This document shows, piece by piece, positions 33,321-42,766 of a stretch of 64,000 nucleotides of DNA. Position numbers and translations under genes: made by a program. Every line of letters starts with the position of its first letter. Position 1 is the first letter of the stretch. Origin of the DNA: Pseudomonadales bacterium (lineage in GTDB: Bacteria > Pseudomonadota > Gammaproteobacteria > Pseudomonadales > IMCC2047); assembly GCA_024234615.1 (NCBI GenBank), contig JACKNY010000001.1:834501-898500 (forward strand), read 5' to 3'. The notes beneath the pieces are model-generated. The model had not been told where the DNA came from and searched no databases. It saw only the letters and a program-made list of their open reading frames with translations.

Positions 33321-34616
33321 GTGCCAGGGAAGTTAAATTGCTGTTTGAGAGTACTTCTCTCTGGTAAAGGAACTTGGTTAGTAAAATTGATAAAGAAAAC
33401 TGTTCTTTATATTGTCCCCATAGGTGTCTTGGGAGGAGCGTCTCGTAGCTTAATAGAGCTAATCAGGGCTATTCCAGAAAACACCGTTGTACCTTACATC
33501 ATCTCGCCTAATGGTAAATCCATAGATTATTTTCGTGGTATATCGAAAAGAACTTTTCTGACAAAAGGAGTGCCACAATTTGATAATACGAGGTTTGGTT
33601 ATTACCGAAAGCAGAGATGGTTAATCTTGGTTAGAGAGTTGTTTTATATGCCTTTCTTTATGACAGCTTTAATCCAAGCTAAATGTAAAATAGGAAAGGT
33701 CGATTGCATTCATGTCAATGAAATTACTGCATTGCTTCCGGCCTTGTTGGCTAGAATGCTTTTTAGTGCACCGATTATTTTACATGTCAGATCCGTTCAA
33801 GCTGATCCTGCGTTAACCAGGTTGCGAACCAGAACTTTAGGTTATTTAATTCGCAGATTTATCAATCAAGTTGTTGCCATAGATGAAACGGTTAAGCAAA
33901 GTCTATCCTATCTTTGCGATGTGAAAGTAGTACATAACAGTTTTAACTACGATTCTGTTGAAAATACTCAACAAAAGCCCAAACAGCGAAAGGACAATAA
34001 GATAAAGATAGCAATGATCGGTAGCTTGTTAGAGCTTAAAGGAATATTTGATTTTCTACAGGCAGCAAAAATCTGCTTGGATTCGGGGTTAAATATTGAA
34101 TTTGTCATTGTTGGTGAAAACGTTAGAAATGAACCAGGAATAAAAGGGTTTTTATTAAGAAAAATGGGGTATTCCCGAGATGTTTATAGTGAGTGCGAAG
34201 GGTTTATTGCTGAACATGAGCTTGGGGAGAATATAAAATTAATGGGTTTTAGTTTTGATGTTCAACGTATTTACCGTGACATTGATATTCTTTGTTTTCC
34301 TTCGCATTTGGAGGCTGTAGGGAGACCCGTGTTTGAGGCAGCCTTTTTTAAGGTGCCCAGCATTGTGGCGATATTAAATCCCACGTCGGATACCTTTAAA
34401 CACAATGAGACAGGTTTAGCCGTCCCCCCCAAAAAGCCGGAAAACCTTGCTAATGCGATGAAATATTTATATTGGCATCCGCAAGAGCGTGAAAGGATGG
34501 GGCAAATCGCATATGAGTTGGCGAATAAAAACTTCAATTGCAGTACAAACACAAAAAAAATAATCAGCATATATAACGAAGTTATTAACTCATGCGCGCG
34601 ATCGGTTGGAGTATGA
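33321..34616 (+). CDS. Glycosyltransferase family 4
   Basis: A 431-residue GT-B glycosyltransferase. The N-domain has VLYIVPIGVLGGASRSLIEL and the C-domain has IAMIGSLLELKGIFDFLQAA and the donor-binding SHLEAVGRPVFEAAFFKVPS with the EX7E-like acidic pair. The start is uncertain: the GTG at 33321 gives a 22-residue lead without conservation, while a TTG at 33387 would begin at IKKTVLYIV, the usual family start. It likely adds one sugar of the repeat unit at the cytoplasmic membrane face. Linkage cannot be deduced. Confidence 0.82.
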   Translation: MPGKLNCCLRVLLSGKGTWLVKLIKKTVLYIVPIGVLGGASRSLIELIRAIPENTVVPYIISPNGKSIDYFRGISKRTFLTKGVPQFDNTRFGYYRKQRWLILVRELFYMPFFMTALIQAKCKIGKVDCIHVNEITALLPALLARMLFSAPIILHVRSVQADPALTRLRTRTLGYLIRRFINQVVAIDETVKQSLSYLCDVKVVHNSFNYDSVENTQQKPKQRKDNKIKIAMIGSLLELKGIFDFLQAAKICLDSGLNIEFVIVGENVRNEPGIKGFLLRKMGYSRDVYSECEGFIAEHELGENIKLMGFSFDVQRIYRDIDILCFPSHLEAVGRPVFEAAFFKVPSIVAILNPTSDTFKHNETGLAVPPKKPENLANAMKYLYWHPQERERMGQIAYELANKNFNCSTNTKKIISIYNEVINSCARSVGV

Positions 34617-34690
34617 AATCTTAGCATTACGATTTATTTGTGACTAAGGTTTGATCCATGAGCAGAAAATGAACTTATAGGAAACGTGCT

Positions 34691-35821
34691 TTGAATCAAA
34701 ATAAAGTAGCTTTAATTACAGGAATAACAGGCCAGGACGGTGCCTATTTGGCGGAATTTTTGCTGGAAAAGGGTTATACAGTTCATGGCATAAAACGACG
34801 TTCCTCTCTATTCAATACCGATCGGATTGATCACTTGTACCAAGACCCCCACGAACAAGATAGGAAACTGATCCTTCATTATGGAGACCTAACGGACGGT
34901 TTAAATCTCACGCGTATTATTCAGAGTATACAACCTGATGAAATCTACAATTTGGGTGCTCAATCTCATGTGGCAGTTTCCTTTGAAGAGCCTGAATATA
35001 CGGCTGAAGTTGATGCTTTGGGAGCATTAAGAATATTGGAGTCGATTAGGCTCTTAGGTTTAGAGAATAAAACGAGGTTTTATCAAGCATCTACCTCTGA
35101 ACTATATGGAAAGGTGCAAGAAGTACCACAGAAAGAAACGACATCTTTTTATCCAAGATCCCCCTACGCGATTGCCAAACAGTTTGCATACTGGACTACG
35201 GTAAATTATAGAGAGGCTTACGGGGTTTATGCTTGTAATGGAATCTTATTTAATCATGAATCTCCGGTTCGGGGTGAAACGTTTGTTACCCGCAAAATTA
35301 CCAGAGCACTTGCTCGTTTTAGCCAGGGGCTTCAAGGCTGTTTATATCTGGGTAATTTAAATGCCAAACGTGACTGGGGGCATGCAAAAGACTTTGTGGT
35401 GGCACAGTGGTTAATGCTGCAGCAAGAACAACCGGATGATTATGTTATAGCTACGGGAATCCAGTATTCCGTTAGAGACTTTGTGGAGAAAGCTGCTAGA
35501 TTTTTGGGTATTCATATAGGTTGGGAGCATAGCAATGAGAATGAGGTTGGAATTATTGTAGCACTGGATCAGGATAGTCCATGTATCAATAAAGATGTTA
35601 TTGGAAAAACACTGGTACGAGTGGACGTCAGGTATTACCGACCGGCTGAGGTTGATTCTTTATTAGGAGATCCGCAAAAAGCTAAAAAGAATCTCGGGTG
35701 GGAGCCTAAAATCACATTTTTTGAATTGGTATCCGAGATGATGGAGCATGACCTTGAGTTGGCGAAAAGAGATGCGTTAGTGCAAAGGCATGGATTCAAA
35801 TCATTTAGCTACAATGAATAG
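34691..35821 (+). CDS. gmd: GDP-mannose 4,6-dehydratase
   Basis: Converts GDP-D-mannose to GDP-4-keto-6-deoxy-D-mannose, the first step to GDP-L-fucose. The 376-residue SDR has ALITGITGQDGAYLAEFL (NADP motif), the catalytic STSELYGKVQEVPQKE block and SPYAIAKQFAYW with the YxxxK pair, then FNHESPVRGETFVTRKI. Length is normal. The start is TTG at 34691, supported by AGGAAA about 8 nt upstream. fcl follows within 5 bp. Confidence 0.95.
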   Translation: MNQNKVALITGITGQDGAYLAEFLLEKGYTVHGIKRRSSLFNTDRIDHLYQDPHEQDRKLILHYGDLTDGLNLTRIIQSIQPDEIYNLGAQSHVAVSFEEPEYTAEVDALGALRILESIRLLGLENKTRFYQASTSELYGKVQEVPQKETTSFYPRSPYAIAKQFAYWTTVNYREAYGVYACNGILFNHESPVRGETFVTRKITRALARFSQGLQGCLYLGNLNAKRDWGHAKDFVVAQWLMLQQEQPDDYVIATGIQYSVRDFVEKAARFLGIHIGWEHSNENEVGIIVALDQDSPCINKDVIGKTLVRVDVRYYRPAEVDSLLGDPQKAKKNLGWEPKITFFELVSEMMEHDLELAKRDALVQRHGFKSFSYNE

Positions 35822-35825
35822 CACA

Positions 35826-36797
35826 ATGAATGTTAAGAATAAGCGGATTTTTGTAGCTGGGCACCAAGGCATGGTGGGGTCTGCTATTGTTCGTAACTTA
35901 AAAGCTAAAGGTTTTAATAATCTTCTAACAGTTTCTCGAAGTAGTTTGGATTTGACATCTCAATCTAACGTACAAGATTTTTTTAAGAAAAATTTGCCAG
36001 AATACGTAATTATCGCGGCAGCTAAAGTGGGCGGTATTCAAGCTAATAATTGTTACCCCGCTGATTTTATCTACGAAAATTTGATGATTGAAGCAAATCT
36101 TATTCATTACTCTCATCAATTCAACGTAAATAGGCTTTTGTTCCTTGGCAGTTCCTGCATTTATCCAAAGTACTCGGAACAACCGATTGGTGAAAAAATA
36201 CTGCTGTCTGGAAAGTTGGAACCAACAAACGAGCCCTATGCAATAGCTAAAATAGCAGGGATTAAACTCTGTGAGTCCTATAATCGCCAGTATAGTACTG
36301 ATTATCGTTCTTTGATGCCCACGAATTTATATGGCCCTGGTGATAACTTTAATCTAGAAAGTAGTCATGTTATCCCTGCTCTGATGAAAAAAATTCATGA
36401 TGCTAAGATCGACGATGCTCCTTCGGTTGATGTTTGGGGGACCGGTTTGGCACGTAGGGAGTTTTTGCATGTGGATGATTTGGCTGAGGCTTGTATCCAT
36501 ATTTTGTTTTTAGATAAAGAGCTGTATTCTCAAAAAGTCCAACCGATGAATTCCCATCTTAATATTGGAACCGGTGTAGACATCACTATTGCTGAACTGG
36601 CTGATACTTTAAAGAAAACTATTGGGTACACGGGACAAATTAAATGGGATACATCAAAGCCAGAAGGGACACCACAAAAATTATTGGATATATCACAAAT
36701 AAATAATTTGGGTTGGGTTGCAAAGATTCAGCTGGATGATGGATTGCGAGAAACCTACGAGTGGTTCGTAAAACATAAATCTCCAGTGAGAAAATAG
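35826..36797 (+). CDS. fcl: GDP-L-fucose synthase
   Basis: Epimerises and reduces GDP-4-keto-6-deoxymannose to GDP-L-fucose with NADPH. Motifs: RIFVAGHQGMVGSAIVRNL, LFLGSSCIYPK and EPYAIAKIAGIKLCE with the YxxxK pair. I use ATG 35826 (MNVKNKRIFVAGH) because it gives the normal family N-terminus. In-frame starts at 35814 and 35790 overlap gmd. With gmd it forms a complete GDP-L-fucose module, so L-fucose or a derivative is a likely component of the surface glycan. Confidence 0.94.
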   Translation: MNVKNKRIFVAGHQGMVGSAIVRNLKAKGFNNLLTVSRSSLDLTSQSNVQDFFKKNLPEYVIIAAAKVGGIQANNCYPADFIYENLMIEANLIHYSHQFNVNRLLFLGSSCIYPKYSEQPIGEKILLSGKLEPTNEPYAIAKIAGIKLCESYNRQYSTDYRSLMPTNLYGPGDNFNLESSHVIPALMKKIHDAKIDDAPSVDVWGTGLARREFLHVDDLAEACIHILFLDKELYSQKVQPMNSHLNIGTGVDITIAELADTLKKTIGYTGQIKWDTSKPEGTPQKLLDISQINNLGWVAKIQLDDGLRETYEWFVKHKSPVRK

Positions 36798-36802
36798 ATT
36801 TA

Positions 36803-37552
36803 ATGAAGGTTAGTATTATTACAGTATGTTTTAACGCTGAGTCGACCATTAGGGATACCATTGAGTCTGTTTTGCAGCAAGACTATAACAACATCGAATA
36901 CATCATTGTCGATGGAGCTTCAAGTGACCGGACGTTAGATATCATCAATAAGCATAAATACCGTGGAATAAATATAATTATTTCCGAGCCCGACAGAGGT
37001 TTGTATGATGCGATGAATAAAGGAATTGACGTGTCATCTGGTGATGTAATAGCAATACTTAATTCTGATGATGTTTTTGCTAATAAAGGTATTATTTCAA
37101 ATGTGGTAATGAAGATTAAGGGCTTTGATATTTTATATGGTGATGTAGCCTTTTATAGAGATGGTAACTTCAATAAAATTTTTAGGTATTACAGTTCAGG
37201 GCAGTTTTCACCTAAAAATATTTCAAGAGGCATTATGCCAGCCCATCCAGCAATGTTTGTTCGAAAAACTGTTTTTGATGAATACGGAAATTATAATTGC
37301 AAATACCGAATAGCAGCAGATTTTGATTTTGTCGCCAGAGTTTATAAAAACAATCAGCTTCGGTCTATCTATAACCCTGAACTGATGGTTAAGATGAGGC
37401 TTGGAGGCATAAGTACGCAAGGGCTGAGAAGTAATATTGAATTAAATTCAGAGATTATTAAAATTTGCAAAGCACAGGGAATAAAAACAAACTGGTTAAA
37501 AGTATTGTCCAAATATCCTCGAAAGATATTGGGCCTGATTTTAAAAATCTAG
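36803..37552 (+). CDS. Glycosyltransferase family 2
   Basis: A 249-residue GT-A glycosyltransferase with the classical start MKVSIITVCFNAESTIRDTI, the nucleotide site YIIVDGASSDRTLDII, and the metal-binding DXD-like AILNSDDVFA. It resembles WcaA/WcaE-type enzymes next to fucose genes. It follows fcl by 5 bp and is probably the fucosyl or neighbouring-sugar transferase. Specificity is inferred only. After this gene the visible base composition becomes less AT-rich. Confidence 0.87.
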   Translation: MKVSIITVCFNAESTIRDTIESVLQQDYNNIEYIIVDGASSDRTLDIINKHKYRGINIIISEPDRGLYDAMNKGIDVSSGDVIAILNSDDVFANKGIISNVVMKIKGFDILYGDVAFYRDGNFNKIFRYYSSGQFSPKNISRGIMPAHPAMFVRKTVFDEYGNYNCKYRIAADFDFVARVYKNNQLRSIYNPELMVKMRLGGISTQGLRSNIELNSEIIKICKAQGIKTNWLKVLSKYPRKILGLILKI

Positions 37553-37556
37553 CGTA

Positions 37557-38528
37557 GTGCAGCTCGTGAAATGCCTTGTCACTGGAGCCAGCGGATTTAT
37601 AGGCAGAGGACTTTTGCCCGCATTAAAAAGAGCCGGTCATGTGACGACCCTGGCCTCAAGAACTTATCCCGTAAAGAATACTGATCCTTTGACTTTCTCT
37701 GTAGGTGCTATCTCTGACGACACTGACTGGACTCCGGCTGTCGCGAATCAGGATGTTGTGATCCATCTTGCGAATCGTGCGCACAGCTTTAATCATAAAG
37801 CGGTTGATGCACTTTCTGAATATAGAAAGGTAAACGTGGAGGGAACGTTGAACCTAGCAAGGCAGGCAGCAGAAGCGGGTGCCAAGCGTTTTATTTATCT
37901 GAGTTCAATTAAAGTCAATGGCGAGAGAACCTCCGATCATGCTTTTCGTTGTGATGATGTGCCAGCCCCTGAAGATCACTACGGGATTTCCAAATGGGAG
38001 GCAGAGCAGGGGCTTAACAAGCTCTGTGAAGAGTTGAAAATGGAGCTGGTTATCATTCGGCCTCCTTTGGTTTATGGCCCTGGGGTTAAGGGGAATTTGC
38101 AAAAATTAACACAGGCAATCGATTCAGGGTTACCGTTGCCCTTGGGGGGCATTACGAACCGACGCGATTTAATCAGTTTATATAATCTAACGGATTTGAT
38201 TGTGACCTGTGTGGATCATCCCAGGGCAAGCGGACATACATTTCTCTGTAGTGATGGCTGTCCAGTCAGCACATCAGAGTTGATAACATGGATTGCGAAG
38301 GCACGGGGTAAGAAGCTTCGGTTATTTAAATTGCCAGCGACGATATTAGTAAGGTTATTGTCTATTGTTGGCAAGCAAGGTCTCTGTGAGCGTCTGTTCG
38401 GCGACCTAAGAATTGAGATGACGGATACCCAGGCGGTGCTAGGCTGGGAACCACCAGTGGCTTTTGAGGCGGGTGTATTGAAAGCTTTTGCTTTGGATAG
38501 TGAGCTAAATAGAACTACAGATGACTGA
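37557..38528 (+). CDS. WbpV/WbpK-like UDP-4-keto-sugar reductase/epimerase (SDR)
   Basis: A 323-residue extended SDR with CLVTGASGFIGRGLLPAL, YLSSIKVNGE and DHYGISKWEAEQGL (YxxxK). It resembles WbpV/WbpK-type reductases that act before the WbpL-like initiating transferase, often making UDP-D-FucNAc or a related sugar from a 4-keto intermediate. A WbpM-type dehydratase that would supply this intermediate is not in the window. The start is a GTG, either 37557 or 37566. Its end overlaps the next gene by 8 bp. Confidence 0.82.
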   Translation: MQLVKCLVTGASGFIGRGLLPALKRAGHVTTLASRTYPVKNTDPLTFSVGAISDDTDWTPAVANQDVVIHLANRAHSFNHKAVDALSEYRKVNVEGTLNLARQAAEAGAKRFIYLSSIKVNGERTSDHAFRCDDVPAPEDHYGISKWEAEQGLNKLCEELKMELVIIRPPLVYGPGVKGNLQKLTQAIDSGLPLPLGGITNRRDLISLYNLTDLIVTCVDHPRASGHTFLCSDGCPVSTSELITWIAKARGKKLRLFKLPATILVRLLSIVGKQGLCERLFGDLRIEMTDTQAVLGWEPPVAFEAGVLKAFALDSELNRTTDD

Positions 38529-39534
38529 ACTTTTGCCTTTAATATTTGTGTCCCTGATAAGTGGGTTACTAGCCGTTGCGCTGGTTGCCTATGGGCATCG
38601 GCGATCGCTTTTAGTGAATCCGAATGAACGTAGCTCACACTCAGAACCGACGCCTACTTCGGGTGGTATTGCCATTCTTGTCGCTTATGTTGCCTTCCTT
38701 TGTTGGCGTTATTTTGCTCATGCTGAGCTAAATGGAGAAATTATAATGCTGGTCGGCCTTGGCGGTTTGATCGGGTTGTTGGGGTTCATCGATGACCGAT
38801 CACCTGTCGCACCGCACTGGAGACTGCTAATACATTTTGTTGCAGCGATGGTGCTCGTGACAGAGTTAGGTTTTTTGCCAACAATCAATTTCTCTGGCTG
38901 GTCGATTGAGAATCAGGCGTTACTAACGGGACTCTATATATTGGGGCTAGTCTGGCTGATCAATTTATTTAATTTTATGGATGGCATTGATGGCATTGCT
39001 AGCATTGAAGCGGTATCCGTTCTGTTTGGGGTTGCCTTACTTTTATGGATGAACAACCAACAGGAATATATTAACTACCTGATTGTTTTAGCGTTTAGTG
39101 TCGGTGGGTTTTTAATTTTAAATTGGGCTCCCGCGAAGATCTTTATGGGTGATATCGGGAGCGGTTTTCTTGGTTTCATGCTGGGGGGATTTGCTCTTAC
39201 CACCTCGGCCTCCGGTGCAATTAATATTTGGAGTTGGGTTATTCTGTTAGGGGTATTTATTGCCGATTCAACAGTAACGCTGATACGACGGGCCTTACGG
39301 CAAGAGAAAATTCATCAGCCGCATCGCAGCCACGGCTATCAGATTTTATCCCGGCGCTGGTGCTCCCATGCAAAAGTGTCGATGGTTGTTCTTGTGGTTA
39401 ATGTTATCTGGTTACTTCCGTTAGCGGGACTTAGTACACACTGGCCAACATTGGGTTTTAGCTTGGCAGTTTTGGCTTACCTACCCCTTATTTTTATTAT
39501 TGTTAAGTTAGGGGCCGGGACGACTAATGATTGA
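38521..39534 (+). CDS. WbpL/WecA-like undecaprenyl-phosphate sugar-1-phosphate transferase
   Basis: A 337-residue polytopic membrane protein of the MraY/WecA/WbpL family that starts polysaccharide assembly by placing an N-acetyl-sugar phosphate on undecaprenyl phosphate. Conserved features are NPNERSSHSEPTPTSGGI, GFIDDRSPVAPHWRLL, the aspartates of NLFNFMDGIDGIAS, FMGDIGSGFLG and the C-terminal HQPHRSHGYQILSRRW loop. It is coupled to the upstream SDR gene, the same pair order as in Pseudomonas O-antigen loci. Confidence 0.92.
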   Translation: MTELLPLIFVSLISGLLAVALVAYGHRRSLLVNPNERSSHSEPTPTSGGIAILVAYVAFLCWRYFAHAELNGEIIMLVGLGGLIGLLGFIDDRSPVAPHWRLLIHFVAAMVLVTELGFLPTINFSGWSIENQALLTGLYILGLVWLINLFNFMDGIDGIASIEAVSVLFGVALLLWMNNQQEYINYLIVLAFSVGGFLILNWAPAKIFMGDIGSGFLGFMLGGFALTTSASGAINIWSWVILLGVFIADSTVTLIRRALRQEKIHQPHRSHGYQILSRRWCSHAKVSMVVLVVNVIWLLPLAGLSTHWPTLGFSLAVLAYLPLIFIIVKLGAGTTND

Positions 39535-39635
39535 GGTTCAACCGAGAGATGGGTTTTATATAGGCCCATCCCTTAGTGAAAAATAACTTGCTGTTAGAAC
39601 TCAACATTCCTGCTTGTGTAACCTTTAGTTAAAGG

Positions 39636-40913
39636 TTACAGGCGTTCATCAACTTCATTTTTGGGCAGTACATATTTGACGTCAAACAGGATTGAATCGG
39701 GTTTGCCTAGTGCCCGAATTCCCTTAGTACCTAATTCCTTAAACTCTCTATGTCCGACAGCCAGTATAATGGCGTCGTAATGGTTCGTTTTGGGTGAGTC
39801 AATTAAGTGCAACCCATATTCATGCATGGCTTCTTCCGGGTCGGCCCAGGGGTCATAGATATCAACGTTAGCATGGTAGGAATTCAGTTCGTTAATAACA
39901 TCAATGACGCGGGTATTGCGTAAGTCAGGGCAGTTTTCTTTAAAGGCGAGTCCCATAATAAGGATGTTGGAGCCGACGGCATGTACACGCTTTTTGGTTA
40001 ATGACTTAATAACCCGCTCGGCAACATAGGCCCCCATGCCGTCATTGATACGTCGTCCCGCGAGAATAATTTCAGGGTTGTAGCCTATTTCCTGTGCTTT
40101 ATGGGTAAGGTAGTAGGGGTCAACACTGATACAGTGGCCGCCAACTAAACCAGGGCGGAAGGGTAAAAAATTCCACTTGGTGCCCGCTGCTTCCAATACT
40201 TCCAGCGTATCGATATTGAGCCGGTTGAAGATGAGGGCGAGTTCGTTGATTAATGCAATGTTCAAATCGCGTTGGGTATTTTCAATGACTTTTGCTGCTT
40301 CGGCGACTTTAATACTGCTGGCCTTATGGGTGCCAGCGGTAATAATGCTGGCGTAGATTGAGTCAACAAAATCGGCTATTTCGGGAGTGGAGCCGGAGGT
40401 GACTTTCATAATAGTGGAAACGCGGTGTTCTTTGTCGCCGGGATTAATGCGCTCAGGACTATAGCCTGCATAGAAGTCTTGATTGAAGGTTAACCCTGAT
40501 GTTTGTTCAATGATCGGAATACAGACTTCTTCCGTGGCGCCGGGGTAAACCGTTGATTCATACACTACGATATCGCCAGGGCAGATGACTGTTCCGATGG
40601 TTTTACTGGCGGCGCGCAATGGGGATAAGTCCGGTTGCCGGTGTTTGTCGATCGGTGTTGGAACGGTCACGATATAAAAATTGCATTCGCGAAGTGTTTC
40701 CAGGTCATCACTGAAACGGAGCATTTTTGCCGAGGCGAAGTCGCCAGAGCCAACTTCAAGTGTGCTATCAACACCGTTTTCTAATTCACCGATTCGCGCG
40801 GAGTTTACATCAAACCCCAGGGTCGAGAATTTTTTGCCGAACTCTATTGCCAGAGGAAGTCCCACATAGCCCAGCCCGATGATGGCAATTTTGGAGGTAG
40901 TGATATCGCGCAT
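39636..40913 (-). CDS. UDP-N-acetylglucosamine 6-dehydrogenase (WbpA/TviB-like)
   Basis: A 425-residue nucleotide-sugar dehydrogenase making UDP-N-acetylhexosaminuronate. N-terminal NAD motif KIAIIGLGYVGLPLAIEFG, central AEAAKVIENTQRDLNIALIN, and the catalytic cysteine in GGHCISVDPYYLTHKA. It matches the TviB/WbpO/WbpA group rather than UDP-glucose dehydrogenases. It is transcribed opposite to the rest of the island with its own promoter region. Its product is the expected substrate of the WbpB-like enzyme at 23250. Confidence 0.9.
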   Translation of the reverse strand: MRDITTSKIAIIGLGYVGLPLAIEFGKKFSTLGFDVNSARIGELENGVDSTLEVGSGDFASAKMLRFSDDLETLRECNFYIVTVPTPIDKHRQPDLSPLRAASKTIGTVICPGDIVVYESTVYPGATEEVCIPIIEQTSGLTFNQDFYAGYSPERINPGDKEHRVSTIMKVTSGSTPEIADFVDSIYASIITAGTHKASSIKVAEAAKVIENTQRDLNIALINELALIFNRLNIDTLEVLEAAGTKWNFLPFRPGLVGGHCISVDPYYLTHKAQEIGYNPEIILAGRRINDGMGAYVAERVIKSLTKKRVHAVGSNILIMGLAFKENCPDLRNTRVIDVINELNSYHANVDIYDPWADPEEAMHEYGLHLIDSPKTNHYDAIILAVGHREFKELGTKGIRALGKPDSILFDVKYVLPKNEVDERL

Positions 40914-41259
40914 TCAGTGTCCTTATTCGATCATTTTCAACAACAGGTAAATAGTTGGCTTATAGTGTAGTCACTGATTCGGTGAATAAAAAGTCTGAGA
41001 GGACGCAAGATTACATTAAACCGCTATTTTTCTTGGGGTGGTAACTTACAATGGCGGTCGTACTGGCTATCGATACTAGCGTGTACAGGTCTCTGTGCTA
41101 CTATTGTTAAATTCGAAGAGAAAAATTGGACTATGGTTATTACAAACTGACAGAGTATATGGGTGCTTGCGTAGAAAAATTTAATGTGGTCAATCCTGTT
41201 CTATCGGTTCAATTTTCAAATTTTTATATATGCCATCCCTTCCGACAAGGAAATAATTA
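40914..41259. other. 346-bp divergent intergenic region
   Basis: Separates the minus-strand dehydrogenase gene from the plus-strand initiating transferase. It should hold both promoters. I see no convincing ORF, RNA or long inverted repeat, and no ops/JUMPstart element (GGCGGTAG) here. Confidence 0.4.
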
Positions 41260-42666
41260 GTGGGCACCGTTCGCTTATTTAAACATCATGTGCACACCGC
41301 TTTCATCTGGCTGGCCAGTGTTGAAGTAGTGCTCTTTATGCTATCAGTACTGATAGGCTCTTATTTACGCTTTCACGGGGATAATTCTTCAGTTGAGGAT
41401 CACATCGGTCCTATCCTGCCGAGAGCATTAGTTTTCGCTGCCGTGCTGGCCATATCAATGGCCGCAATGGGTCTTTACCAGCCTCGAATGCGAGAGGGGT
41501 CGGGTGGCATTCTGATTCGATTGATGGGCGCTTTTATCGCCATGAGTTTAGTGATGTCGGCGATATTTTATTTATTCCCTGCTTTATTGCTTTGGCGTGG
41601 AGCCTTGGCATTTATTGTCGCCACTGCATTTTTATTTGTTCTGATATCGCGTTCGATATTCCAACATCTGGTGGATCAAGATCGCCTAAAAAGGCGGGTG
41701 TTGGTTTTTGGTGCTGGGCATCGCGCCAACCAAGTGTTGAGTCGATTGCGCCGTAAATCGGATCGACGTGGGTTTAAATTTGTTGGATTCGCGCCTGTTC
41801 CTGGAGATGAGGAAGTGGTTGATCCTAACAGTATTATCAGACTAAATGGCTCAGTATATAGCTATGCGCTGGAGCATGAGATTGATGAGGTGCTGGTAGC
41901 GGTTGATGATCGTCGGCGCGGGTTACCCATAAATGATTTACTCGAATGCAAATTAAACGCTATTGACGTTGTGGATGTCGTCAACTTTTTTGAGCGCGAA
42001 ACCGGTAAAATCATGCTGGAGTTTGTTACGCCTGGCTGGATGGTTTTTTCGGATGGATTTCAATTTGGCGCATTTCGCTCGATGAGCAAGCGTTGCTTTG
42101 ATTTGGTAGCGAGCTTTATTTTATTGATGGGCACATGGCCGATAATGCTGATTACTATCCTGGCTATATGGTTTGAAGACGGTTTCAGCGCACCTCTGGT
42201 TTATCGTCAAAAGCGTATAGGTTTAAATGGAGAAAAGTTTGACGTGCTCAAATTTCGCAGTATGCATGTTAATGCAGAAAAAGATGGGCAGGCGGTTTGG
42301 GCCCAGAAAAATGACAATAGAATTACTCGGGTAGGTAAATTTATTCGACAGTTTCGTATTGACGAATTACCACAAATTATCAATGTGTTAGCGGGAGATA
42401 TGGGGTTTGTAGGCCCTAGACCCGAGAGACCTGAATTTGTCAACGAATTGAGACAGCGGATTCCTCACTATGCCGCTCGTCATCAAGTAAAGCCAGGTAT
42501 TGCGGGTTGGGCTCAGCTTTGTTATCCCTATGGGGCAAGTGATAAGGACGCTGAGCAGAAGCTTCAATATGACCTTTACTACGTAAAAAACCATAGTTTG
42601 ATTTTCGACTTTATGATACTTCTCCAAACTGTTGAAGTTGTTTTATTTGGTAAGGGTGCGCGGTAG
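41260..42666 (+). CDS. EpsB/WbaP-type polyprenyl-phosphate hexose-1-phosphate transferase
   Basis: A 468-residue initiating glycosyltransferase. The first 150 residues contain about five membrane helices, then a Rossmann-like domain (RVLVFGAGHRANQVLSRL). The C-terminal catalytic domain has KRCFDLVASFILL, the DVLKFRSMHVNAEKDG block, and RIDELPQIINVLAGDMG followed by FVGPRPERPEF. It resembles the TIGR03013 XrtA-associated group. The start is GTG 41260 with AAGGA upstream. With the WbpL-like enzyme it makes two different initiators in one locus. No exosortase gene is visible here. Confidence 0.9.
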   Translation: MGTVRLFKHHVHTAFIWLASVEVVLFMLSVLIGSYLRFHGDNSSVEDHIGPILPRALVFAAVLAISMAAMGLYQPRMREGSGGILIRLMGAFIAMSLVMSAIFYLFPALLLWRGALAFIVATAFLFVLISRSIFQHLVDQDRLKRRVLVFGAGHRANQVLSRLRRKSDRRGFKFVGFAPVPGDEEVVDPNSIIRLNGSVYSYALEHEIDEVLVAVDDRRRGLPINDLLECKLNAIDVVDVVNFFERETGKIMLEFVTPGWMVFSDGFQFGAFRSMSKRCFDLVASFILLMGTWPIMLITILAIWFEDGFSAPLVYRQKRIGLNGEKFDVLKFRSMHVNAEKDGQAVWAQKNDNRITRVGKFIRQFRIDELPQIINVLAGDMGFVGPRPERPEFVNELRQRIPHYAARHQVKPGIAGWAQLCYPYGASDKDAEQKLQYDLYYVKNHSLIFDFMILLQTVEVVLFGKGAR

Positions 42667-42766
42667 CGTATGAGGAAAATAATTTACCTGTGTCACCTAG
42701 TAAAGTGCGGTTAAAAGGTGGCAGGAAAGTTTTTACTGTATTCCATTGAGAAGAGATGTTTAGCGG

